Of a DNA stretch of 64,000 nt, positions 36,424-46,521 are shown piece by piece. The notes beneath the pieces were generated by a model, which saw only the letters and a list, made by a program, of their open reading frames with translations, searched no databases and was not told the origin of the DNA. Both the position numbers and the translations under genes were made by a program. This DNA comes from Megascapheus bottae (lineage: Eukaryota > Chordata > Mammalia > Rodentia > Geomyidae). Each line of letters opens with the position of its first letter. The stretch's first letter is position 1. The DNA lies in contig JANJXV010000029.1 of the NCBI GenBank assembly GCA_024803745.1, positions 23,178,001 through 23,242,000 of the forward strand, in the 5' to 3' direction.

Positions 36424-37050
36424 CTTTTTTATTGTATTTAATAGAAGGGTTACATTATATTCACCAGATAGAAGGTGCATTACTTCACATATATTGATGT
36501 TTTTTCTAATGTAGTGGTCCCCATTTCCCTCACCCCACCCCTCATCTTGTTTTCCCCCCTTCCCTATCCGATTTCAAATAACCAAATAAGCATATATAAA
36601 ATATATCAAATAACAAGGTGAAATACTGCAACAATATGAGATAACCAAAAGACAGCAAAAGACATGAGAGATAACAAGGTACATTAAGGACAACAATCAC
36701 TCATTGTATGGCTTTTGTCTCTATATCCTGGAGGTCCTTTCATTTAGTGTCATACTACATGGCCTTATGTATCTAGGTTTTGTTCTCTTGTAACTCTACT
36801 AGGACAGTCCAAGGTTTCTACTGATTATGAGAACTGCGGGAAACCATCGAGCCTATGTTCCTTTGAGTCTGGTTTATTTCACTTAATATGATTTTTTCTA
36901 AGTCTTTCTATTTCCTTACAAAAAGGGCAATGTCGTTCTTTCTGACAGCAGCATAGAATTCCATTGTGCATAAATACCACATCTTGTTGATCCACTCATC
37001 AACTGAGGGGCATCTGGGTTGGTTCCATATCTTTGCTATGGTAAATAGTC
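36424..37050 (-). mobile_element. 5'-truncated LINE-1 3' part
   Basis: Minus orientation: T-tract and ttattgtatttaatagaagg, C-rich 3'UTR block near 36525-36560, then the ORF2 end through tgctatggtaaatagt at 37050, where similarity stops. The ORF2 C-terminal frame (…QPRCPSVDEWINKMW…) lies at about 36908-37050. Confidence 0.92.
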
Positions 37051-37199
37051 CAGCACTGTTTCTAATGCAAAAGTTGGGTGAGATTTCAGACCAAGATGGC
37101 CATCGAATAAAATTGAATCTCCACTGGCTCACAATCTGTTTCTTTTTAATTAATTCATTATATATGTGAGAAAAATGGTGTTAAAAATATCACAGGACT
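37051..37199. other. Short unknown segment with ccaagatggcc
   Basis: gagatttcagaccaagatgg followed by catcgaataaaattgaatctc resembles the start of an L1 5'UTR (YY1-type CAAGATGGC box), but the match is short and I do not call it. Confidence 0.3.
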
Positions 37200-37446
37200 G
37201 TTGGGTACTAATGTCTCACACCTGTCATACTAGCTATTCAGGAGGCAGAGAACTGAGGATCATGGATCAAAGGCCATCCCAGGCAAGAAGGTCCCTGCAA
37301 CTTTTATCTCCAATTAACCACAGGAAACTAGAAGTCGCGGTGTGGCTCAAAGTGGTAAAGTGATAACCTTGAGCTGAAGAGCACCCAGGCTTCAGAGTTC
37401 AAGCCCCATGATCACAGAAAACAAAACAAAACGAAACAAAAAAAAA
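37200..37446 (+). mobile_element. B1-ID composite SINE
   Basis: tactagctattcaggaggca, tttatctccaattaaccaca, then tgtggctcaaagtggtaaag, agttcaagccccatgatcac and a tail of AAAAC repeats. Confidence 0.9.
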
Positions 37447-38608
37447 GAACTGAAGTAATCTTTAGAATAATGATGCACTGTAATAACCATGCAGTAAAGG
37501 TTAGCTTTTCTTGCCCTTATTAATAGATAATTGCCAAATCAGCAAAAAGGAAAAAAGTAAGACATACAACACATTATATCATGTTAAATTCATTATTTGT
37601 TCAATGTCTTACCTACCAATGGTTTTTAGCAAATATAAATATGCTGAAACATGAATTTGGCAATCTTATTCAAAGTAATAGCATAAATTAAGATCCAATT
37701 TTGTGTTACTTAAAAACTGTTTGTTGAGAATATTTTTTCTTCACTATCTAAAGTTAAATTCAGAGCCTCTTCAATCTTCATGCTGATAGCATTCTCTAAA
37801 GCCAAATGTGCTTTACAATTCATGCCAAGTGTCACTTTTTGCTGTCATTCCATTTGCCTTTGGAAGTGGCTCTCACCCCTCCCTGATGTGGGAAATCCTT
37901 AGGTTTGATATAGCTTGAGACCAAAAAGAAAGGATGTGTCATTTCTCTTTAAAGATATAAACCAAAAAGTGAGAGGTCCTTAGGAGGTGAAGTATCAGCC
38001 TTTTTGCTCTTAGCATAAGCATGGTTTTGATTTCTGAGAAACTTAGAGACAGATCATTAATCTAGGGTTTGGGAAAGTGGAGTTGTGAAATCCCTATATA
38101 TTAGTTGCCTTTGTCTAGAATACTAGAAAATGCAGCATTAATTTTTCTCTGAAAATTTGCAAAGGGTAGTTAAAGAAAGAGTAACCTGTCTCTGAGTCTG
38201 AATTAATCTATAAATATGCATAAGTCATTTTTACAATTTTATTTCTGTTACTTTTTATTAAGTTATTGTTTCTTCAATTGATTACAAAAGTTTGCCTTAA
38301 AACTACTGATTTTTATTTTCACCTTTTTTCCTTTTTGGTGGTCTACTTTTTCTCCTTAGAAGCAGTAGAGGCATTTGCACTGCTATATGAGAAATGGTTA
38401 CCTATGCTGAGAATATAACCCACCTATAACTCACCAGTTTAAAAAAATCATGCTATGAAATCCCATTAGGCTCAATAGCTCAACTTTCATTTTTTGTAAG
38501 TAATAATTTCCAAAACATAAACTGCCAGAGTAAAAAAAATGAATTGATGGGAATTATATGTCTTTCCAAAATAAAACAATGTATGTTATGAAGTTAAGAA
38601 TTCAAAAG
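37447..38608. other. No recognised feature
   Basis: AT-rich; nothing supported. Confidence 0.4.
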
Positions 38609-38802
38609 CAGCTGGGAGTGTGGCCTAGTGGTGGAGTGCTTGACACCAAGCATGAAGCCCTGGGTTCAATTCATTGGTATCACATATACTGAAAAAGCCA
38701 GAAGTGGTTCTGTGGCTCAAGTGGTAGAGCACAACCAGCCTTGAGATAGCTCATGAACCATGCCCAGGCCCTGAGTTCAAGCCCAAGTACTGGCAAAAAA
38801 AA
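38609..38802 (+). mobile_element. Complete ID-ID dimeric SINE
   Basis: Left unit: gctgggagtgtggcctagtg (A-box region) and ccctgggttcaattcattgg (B-box region). Linker: tcacatatactgaaaaagcc. Right unit: tggctcaagtggtagagcac and ccctgagttcaagcccaagt. Then an A tail. RNA polymerase III transcription is expected of a young copy. Confidence 0.93.
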
Positions 38803-39042
38803 GTCAGAAGTAAGACAGGAAGAGTGGCTCAAAATTTCAAGGTATGGAAATCTGTGAATTGAGGTTCAAGTTCAGTCAGACTTCTCAATCAATGGCTAGC
38901 TCTGGTTGTGGAGGCTTATTACACCAGCACAATGCATTTGGGCAATGAGAGCATCTGCCATCTGCAGGGATGTAAGGATACATAAGTAAGAAAATCATAG
39001 TCCAGGAAAACACACACTTAAAGCTCTTAAGAGCTTTATCTT

Positions 39043-39525
39043 GTGTGATTGTTGTACTTAATGTACTATGTTTTTTTTCTCTCTTATTTTTGCCCTTATG
39101 GTTAATCTCATATTGTTACTGTATCTGACTTTGTTACCTGGTATATTGTATATATGTTCTTTTAAAAATTTTTATTGTAATTAATAGGTTTACATTATAT
39201 TTGCCAGATAGAAGATACATTACTTAACAATCATTGCTACCCCTTCTCATGTTTTTGTCCACATTTCCCTCCCCCCATCCCTTGCCTGCATCTTGTTTTC
39301 CCCCTTCCCTATCCCATTTCAAATAAGCATATATAAAATATATCAGGTAACAAGCTAAGATGAGAAATAACATTTTTATTTTAAATAGGAAAGGGAAGGA
39401 AGGGGGGAAAACAAAATGATTGAGAGGAGGTGGGGAGAGGGAAATGGGAGAAAAACATGAGAAGGGGTATCAATGTGTGAGAAGTAATGCACCTACTACC
39501 TGGCGAATGTAACCGTAACCCTTCT
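39043..39525. mobile_element. LINE-1 3' end inserted into another LINE-1 3' end
   Basis: 39043-39158 and 39373-39525 are one L1 3'UTR on the plus strand (tgtgattgttgtacttaatg ... ttgtatatatgttct, then attttaaataggaaaggga ... aacccttctata). Between them, 39159-39372 is a separate, truncated L1 3' end on the minus strand (tttttattgtaattaatagg to gatgagaaataaca). The plus-strand host is therefore the older. Confidence 0.85.
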
Positions 39526-40862
39526 ATACATTATCCCGACAAATTCCTTTATCATTACTGTTTCGTAAGAATCGTATGACCTAAAGGTGCATCGTGTTTT
39601 CTTCAGATGCAGGCAGAACAAAGAGTAATATAAAGGAATTGTCAGATGATCAATGGAAAATATATTGAAGGAGATATGCACATTCGAAGTTTGCATCTTG
39701 TCATCAAACCTATTATACAAGCAGTGAATATTTTGATACTTTGTTTCTTTGCTCTCAGAAAATGATTACTCCTGCTAATAATTCCTGTATTAAAATTATG
39801 TCAGGAAAATAACAAGATAAAAAGCAACCATCGAATAAATTTGGGATTTTTTTTTACTATCTCTGCAGAGTTATTTGACTTCTCTCTGCTTTTTTATCAC
39901 CCATATTAGATATGGAAAATTTTTGCTTTGATCTTAAGAGAAGAAAGATAATACAAATATTCTGATTTCATCAGTTTTGTAATATTATTTTATATATTCT
40001 CTCTTAGGTATGTTAGTCTTGCACTCTGACTAAAACTCTAGTCATAAAAAAAATACCCTCTAGTCAAAACAACTAGCTGACTATGCACAAATTATACAGT
40101 TCTCGGGAATTGTCCATGAAGTTCAACCCCCTTAAGTATTAAGTTTCAGTACCTGTGTAGAACATTTTCCTTTTGGAATCCTAAATTTACACTTAAAACT
40201 TTTGCAATTGTACTTGCTTTCTCTTACCTTTTCCTCTCATCAGTATATTGGCAAGGTGCTAAAGGCACCTATTTTTCAAATCTGAAAAATTTTATTCAAA
40301 TCTGAGAAATGAGAAAATGGAGACTGGTAAACTTTTCAAAGCCATTTCAGGAAGCCCTAGGAAACACTAGAGGATGTAGCAAATATGTGCATGAAAGCAT
40401 TTGGATTCATAGCATGCCACAGCATTAATGAGCACGAGCATTGCCTTTGATTGTGGAAAGGCAAAGGAGACTTGTTAGAAAACATGCACTTGCACAAATG
40501 AGCCAGGAACACTCATCTGCCCAGAGAGACACCTGGAATTAATTTCTGCTCTCTTAACAGATAAATGGGATACATGTCAAAAGGTTAGAATTTGGGGCAG
40601 ATTTTCCCAGTTTTGCCAACTTTCATGTTGCCTAAAGCAATGCTTCAAGATAGATCTTTTAATTGCCTAAATATTAGCTGCAAGCTGTCATCTTGTGGAT
40701 AAAAGCTGTTATTTAGTGGTTTGGATACTTGGCAATTTTACCTCTGTCTCCAGTGAACTTAGAATTAATTAATATTTTTAATAAAAGGAAGAAAGCTTAG
40801 TTAGCTAAACTTCTTGAATCAAAGACTTCCTGTCTAATATATAACTCTAGGAGTCATTCGAT
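39526..40862. other. No recognised feature
   Basis: No repeat or gene recognised; the minus-strand open frame at 39496-39720 overlaps the L1 end and is not a gene. Confidence 0.4.
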
Positions 40863-40879
40863 CCCCTTTCCTTTCTTTT
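40863..40879. repeat. Candidate 17-bp TSD, left copy
   Basis: cccctttcctttctttt, identical to 48372-48388 and followed by a T-tract, as expected at the 3' end of a minus-strand L1. Low complexity lowers the weight of the match. Confidence 0.6.
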
Positions 40880-41043
40880 TTTTTTCTTTTTAAAAATTTT
40901 TTATTGGAATTAACAGAAGGGCTACAGTTATATTCTTCAGATACAAGGTGCATTACTCCATACACATTGATATATATTCTCATGTTTTTGTCCCCATTTC
41001 CCTTCCCCCACTCTCTCCCCTCAACTCCAGAACATTCTTTAGT
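40880..41043 (-). mobile_element. L1 3' end, candidate 3'-transduced segment
   Basis: A T-tract, then tttattggaattaacagaag and about 150 bp of L1 3'UTR of a different subtype, up to aacattctttag. It lies directly downstream (in L1 sense) of the full-length L1 and inside the shared candidate TSD. So it may be read-through sequence from the source locus rather than an older local insertion. Confidence 0.6.
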
Positions 41044-41149
41044 TTTTTTTCTTTATTTTATTGTAATTAGTAAAAGGGTTACATGATATTTGCCAGATAG
41101 AAGGTGCATTAATTCACATACATTGATACCCTTTCACATGTTTTGGTAC

Positions 41150-41190
41150 CCATTTCCCTCCCCCCCCCACACTCCCCACCCGTCTTGGTT
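41150..41190 (-). promoter_or_regulatory. G-rich tract of L1 3'UTR (potential G-quadruplex)
   Basis: On the L1 strand there are several runs of three or more G (in window ccctcccccccccacactcc and cccacccg), separated by short loops. A conserved G-rich polypurine tract is a known feature of mammalian L1 3'UTRs and can fold as a G-quadruplex. The same block occurs in the other L1 3' ends of this window. Confidence 0.7.
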
Positions 41191-41458
41191 TTCCCCCCTT
41201 CCCTATCAAATTTCAAATATCCAAATACAAATAAATTCAATATATCAGATAACAAAGTGAGATACTATACCAATATGAGATAACCAAGGGACAGCAAAGG
41301 AGATGAGAGACAACATAGTACATTAAGGACAACAATCATTCATTATATGGCTTTTGTTTCAATATCCTGGAGGTCCTTTCAATTAGCTTCATACTGTATG
41401 GCCTTATGTATCAAGATTTTGCTCTATTGCAGATCTCTGCTAGTAGAGCCCAAGGTTT

Positions 41459-44400
41459 CTACTGATTATAACAAATGAGGGAAACCATTGAGCCTAAGTT
41501 CCCTTGAGTCTGGCTTACTTCACTTAATATGATTTTTTCTAAGTCTTTCCATTTCCTAACAAATGGGGTGATGTTATTCTTTCTGACAGCAGCATAGAAT
41601 TCCATTGTGTACAAATACCACAACTTGTTCATCCACTCATCAACTGAGGGACATCTAGGATGGTTCCATATCTTTGCTATGGTGAATAGTGCTGCAATGA
41701 ACATTGTTGTGCTAGTGGGTTTAGTATGTCCTTGTTTCTGGTTGGTTGGGTAAATGCCAAGTAGTGGAATTGCTGGGTCATAGGGGAGTTCTATGTTTAG
41801 CCTTTTGAGGCACTGCCACACTGCTTTCCATAGTGGTTGAACGAGTTTGCACTCCCACCAACAGTGTAGTAGTGATGCCTCCTGGCCACATCCCCTCCAG
41901 CATCTGTTGTCATTCGTTTTCCTGATCCTGGCCATTCTAACTGGAGTGAGGTGGAATCTTAGAGTTGTTTTGATTTGCATTTCTTTTATGACCACAGATG
42001 TCAATCATTTCTTCACGTGTCTATACGCCATTTTTGTTTCTTCTTCAGAGAAGACTCTCTTTAAGTCTTTGGCCCATTTTTTAATGGGATGGTTGTTACT
42101 TTGGAGATTAGTTTTGGAATGATTCAATTTTTTTGAGTTGTTGATATATTTTAGATATGAGGCCTTTGTCCGTTGTTTGGTTGGTGAAGATCTTCTCCCA
42201 CTCTGTAGGCTTCCTGAGTAGTTTACTGGCTATGTCCTTTGCCATACAAAAGCTCTGCAGTTTAATGCAGTCCCACTTAGCCAGCCTTTCTCTGATTTGT
42301 TGTGATTTTTGGTCCTTATTAAGAAAGTTTCGACCTGTGCCAAGGAGGCCTAGTGTATCTCCTATTCCTTCCTGTAAAGTTTTCAGTGTGTCAGCTTTTA
42401 CCTCCAGGACTTTGATCCATTTGGAGTTAATTCTAGTGCAAGGTGACAAAGAAGGATCCAACTTTAGTTTTCTACAGGTGCTTAACCAGTTCTGCCAGCA
42501 CAACTTGTTGAAGAGGCTGTCTTTCTTCCATTCTATTTTTTTGGCTCCCTTGTCAAAGATTAGGAGGCCATAGGTCTGTGGTTTAATATCTGGGTCCTGA
42601 GTTCTATTCCATTGGTCTTCAGGCCTGTTCCTGTGCCAGTACCAAGCTGTTTTGAGAATTATAGCTCTGTAATAGACTCTAAAGTTTGGAGTTGAAATTC
42701 TTCCAGCGCTGTTCTTTCTGCTAAGAAGTGTTTTTGCTATACGGGGTCTTTTATTATTCCATATGAAATTTTGGATTGCCTCTTCTATTTCTTTAAAGAA
42801 TGACATTGGGATATTGATGGGTATTGCACTGAATTTGTAGATAGCTCTTGACAAGATTGTCATTTTCACAATGTTGATTCTTCCAATCCAAGAGCATAGG
42901 AGGTTTTTCCATTTCCTTAGTTCTGCTTTAATTTCCTTTTTTAGGGTTTTAAAGTTTTCGTCAAAAAGGTCCTTTACATTCTTAGTTAAGCTAATTCCTA
43001 GGTACTTTATTTTCTTTGAGGCTATTGTGAAAGGAGTTTCTTTCCTGATTATTGCCTCATTCCTCTCACTGTTGGTGTAAAGGAAGGCAGTTGATTTTTG
43101 AGGGTTGATTTTATAGCCTGCTACTCTTCCAAAGTTTTGAATCAGCTCAAGGAGCTTGGGAGTAGAGTCTATAGGATTCTTTAAATACAGAATCATGTCA
43201 TCTGCAAAGAGGGATAGTTTTATTTCCTCTTTCCCTACTTGGATCCCCTTTATGCTTGCTTCTTGCCTTATTGCACTGGCTAGGAATTCTAGTACTATGT
43301 TAAAGAGGAGTGGAGAGAGTGGGCATCCTTGTCTCGTTCCTGATTTTAGAGGGAATGGCTTTAGATTTTCACCATTATGTGTAATACTAGCAGTAGGTTT
43401 CTCATACACAGCCTTTATTACATTGAGGAAGGTTCCATGGATTCCTAGTTTCTCCAGAGCTTTTAACATAAAGGAGTGTTGGATCTTGTCAAATGCCTTT
43501 TCCGCGTCTATTGAGACAATCATGTGATTTTTGTCCTTGCTCCTGTTGCTGTGTTGAATTATATTAATTGATTTGCCTATGTTGAACCAGCTTTGCCTCC
43601 CTGTGATGAATCCAGTTTGATCATAGTGTATAATTTTTTTGATGAGTTGTTGTAGACGGTTGGCCAGTATTTTGTTGAGTAGTTTTGCATCGATGTTCAT
43701 CAAAGATATAGGTCTGTAGTTCTCTTTCTTGATGAATCTCTCTCTGGTTTGGGGATGAGTGTTATTCTGGCTTCATAGAATGAGTTTGGTAAGGAACCTT
43801 CATTTTCAATTTCGTTGAAGAGCTTGAGGAGTATTCGTGTGAGCTCTGCTTTGAAGACCTTATAGAATTCAGCTGTGAATCCATCTGGCCCTGGGCTTTT
43901 CTTAGGTGGAAGTTCTCTAATTGCCATTTCTATTTCAGAGCTTGAAATAGGCCTGTTGAGTTGGCTTAGTTCTTCTTGGTTCAGTGTGGGTATGTTAATA
44001 TTGGCTAGGAATTCATCCATTTCATCTAGATTCTCAAATTTGTTGGCATAAAGGTTTGAGAAGTATTCCCTCATGATATTCTGAATCTTGGTAATTTCTG
44101 TTGTGATATTACCATTTTCATCTGCGATTTTGTTTATTTCGATATACTCTCTTCTTTTTTTGGTAAGATTTGCTAAGGGCTTGTCAATTTTGTTAATTCT
44201 TTCAAAGAACCAACTCCTTGTTTTGTTGATTCTTTCTATAGTTTTTTTGGATTCCAAATCATTTAATTCTGCTTTGATTTTAATTATTTGCTTTCTTCTA
44301 CTGGGATTAGGGTTGGTTTGTTGCTCTTTTTCCAGGAGCTTAAGGTGGGACATTAACATGTTGGTTTGCAATTTTTCCAACTTGTTGTTGTAGGCACTCA

Positions 44401-45304
44401 GCACTATAAATTTTCCTCTGAGTACTGCCTTTGCTGTGTCCCAAAGGAGTTGGTATTTTGTGTGCTCCTTCCTGTTAAATTTCATTAACTGTTGGATTTC
44501 TGTTCTGATCTCTTCGATGACCCATTGGTGATTCAACAATGTGTTGTTCAGTCTCCATGAGTTACAGGGTTTTCGTTGGTGGAGATGTCTGTTCAGTCCA
44601 GTTTGATGCCTTTGTGATCTGAGAGTGTGCATGGAATAATTTCAGTGTTTCTGAATCTGTCCAGGTTTGTTTTATGGCCTATGATGTGATCTATTTTGGA
44701 AAATGTTCCATGTGCTGCTGAGAAAAACGTATATTGTGTTGTTGCTGGGTGGAATATTCTGCAGATGTCTGTTAGATCTAGTTGATCTATATAGTTGTTC
44801 AGTTCTAAGGTTTCTCTGTTGAGTTTTTGCCTTGTTGATCTGTCCATAGGTGAGAGTGGTGTGTTAAAATCACCGACAATCACTGTATTTCGATCTCTGT
44901 ACGGTTTCAGTGTAAGTAAAGTTTGCTTTTATGAAGTTCGGAGCTCCAGGATTGGGTGTGTAAATATTTAGGATCGTTATGTCTTCCTGGAGGAAAGATC
45001 CCTTTAGTAGTATGTAGTAACCTTGTTTGTCTTTTCTTACTAATTTTGGTTTGAAGTCTATTTTATCTGATATGAGGATGGCAACTCCAGCCTGTTTATC
45101 GGGGCCGTTAGCTTGATAGAGTTTATTCCAACCTCTCACTTTCAAAAGATGCTTGTTTTTTTTGGTAAGATGTGTCTCTTGAAGACAGCAGAATGATGGC
45201 TCTTGCTTTTTGATCCAACTAGACAGCCTATGCCATTTAATTGGAGAGTTAAGTCCAATGATATTGAGAGTTAGGATTGAGAGATATTTATTAGGTCCTA
45301 CCAT
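41459..45304 (-). pseudogene. L1 ORF2 (endonuclease and reverse transcriptase), frameshifted
   Basis: ORF2p nicks target DNA and copies L1 RNA. The span from ATG at 45304 to stop at 41459 is 3846 nt, about 1282 codons, the full family length. The frame is in five pieces: 45304-44870, 44883-44593, 44632-43700, 43703-42108 and 42004-41459, so there are four frameshifts. The endonuclease domain (pieces 1-2) keeps the active-site segments CLQETH, GDFNTP, SKIDH and LSDH; the usual second Asn in LNINGLN is Ile here. The RT domain has SIDAEKAFD (about 43514), RQGCPLSP (about 43334) and FADD (43208-43197). The C-terminal C-X3-C-X7-H-X4-C motif is intact at 41902-41849. The frameshifts sum to a multiple of three, which fits scattered single-base indels. 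It cannot make full-length protein. Confidence 0.95.
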
Positions 45305-45352
45305 TTTTAAAAGCTTTTATTTGGGCCTGTGTCTTGACAGTTCTTGTGGTAC

Positions 45353-46521
45353 TTAGATGGTATGCTGTTTAGGTGCCATTTCTTTCCCTATATTGCATTT
45401 ATTTTGGTTTTCTATGTATAGAACATCTTTGAGAATTCTCTGTAGTGTTGGTTTTGTTGCGACATATTGTTGCAGCTTTTCCCTGGAATGGAATGTTTTT
45501 ATTGTTCCCTCAGTTATGAATGAGAGCTTAGCTGGGTACAGTATTCTTGGTTGGTAGTTATTTGACTTAAGGGCATGACATATATGCTTCCAGTCACTTC
45601 TTGCTTGCATGGTCTCTGCTGAGAAATCTGGGGTTATTCTGATTGGTTTTCCTTTATAGGTTACTGAACACTTTTCCCTGGCTGCCTTTAGGATCCTTTT
45701 TTTGGTTTCTATTGATCCAGTTCGGATTACGATGTGACAGTGGGATGTTCTTTTCTGGTCAGGTCTGTTTGGGGTTCTAAAAGCTTCTTGTATCTGGATG
45801 GGTCTGCCCTTCTGGATATTTGGGAAATTCTCTGAGATGATTCCCTGAAGTATATTTCCAATACCATTGACCTCTTTCTCCATGCCCTCCTCAGTACCAA
45901 TTAGCCTTAAATTAGGCTTCCTAATTGTATCTTGGACCTCCTGAAGCACTCTCTCATTTTTCCTAGATTTGGATTGACTCATTTTCTGTTCTTTCTCTAT
46001 AATAACTAAATTATCTTCAGCCCCGGAAATTCTCTCCTCTGCATTGTCTAACCTGCTATCAAAGCTATCTACTTTATTTTTCATCTCCCTTGCTACTAAT
46101 TGCTCATGTTTGATGCCTTGCATCTCTTCTTTTAGATCATGTATGGATTTCTTTAGCTCCTTGATTTCCATTTGAGTGGTTAGCTCAGTAGCTTTATTTT
46201 CTTTGAACATTTGCTGGAGTTGGGTCATCTTTTTATTTGTGGATTCTATGAATTCATCCATCTTTCTTTGAACAACCTTTATTATGGCCTCCTTTATGGC
46301 TTCTTCTGTTTCACTTATCACCTTGTTTATGGTTTCCTCTTGTTCAGCTATGGCTTCCTCCCTTATCTCTTTCTTTATATTTTCACATTTTTCAATAATG
46401 ATGTTTATCTATTGCATTTGTACAGCACTTGGAAGACTTTCCTCTAGGTTTGCCAGTGACTGTTCCATTGGCTGTTTAAATTGGGTGGGGGGGTGGGAGA
46501 TGTTGTTTCTTGATTTGACAT
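45353..46521 (-). pseudogene. L1 ORF1 (RNA-binding chaperone), N-terminal lesions
   Basis: ORF1p trimerises through a coiled coil and binds L1 RNA. The open part, 46321-45353, shows a long charged coiled coil (heptads through about 46050), then the RRM (with HIVIRT and KKRILKAAREK) and the C-terminal domain (ITPDFSAETMQAR, PRILYPAKLSF, TKPTLQRIL), ending at 45353. The true start is further upstream: ATG at 46521-46519. Between it and the open part there is a one-base length change, apparently in the G-run at 46487-46493 (C-run on the L1 strand), and a TAG stop at 46411-46409. The total span of about 389 codons is in the range of rodent ORF1. It is not translatable as full-length protein. Confidence 0.92.
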
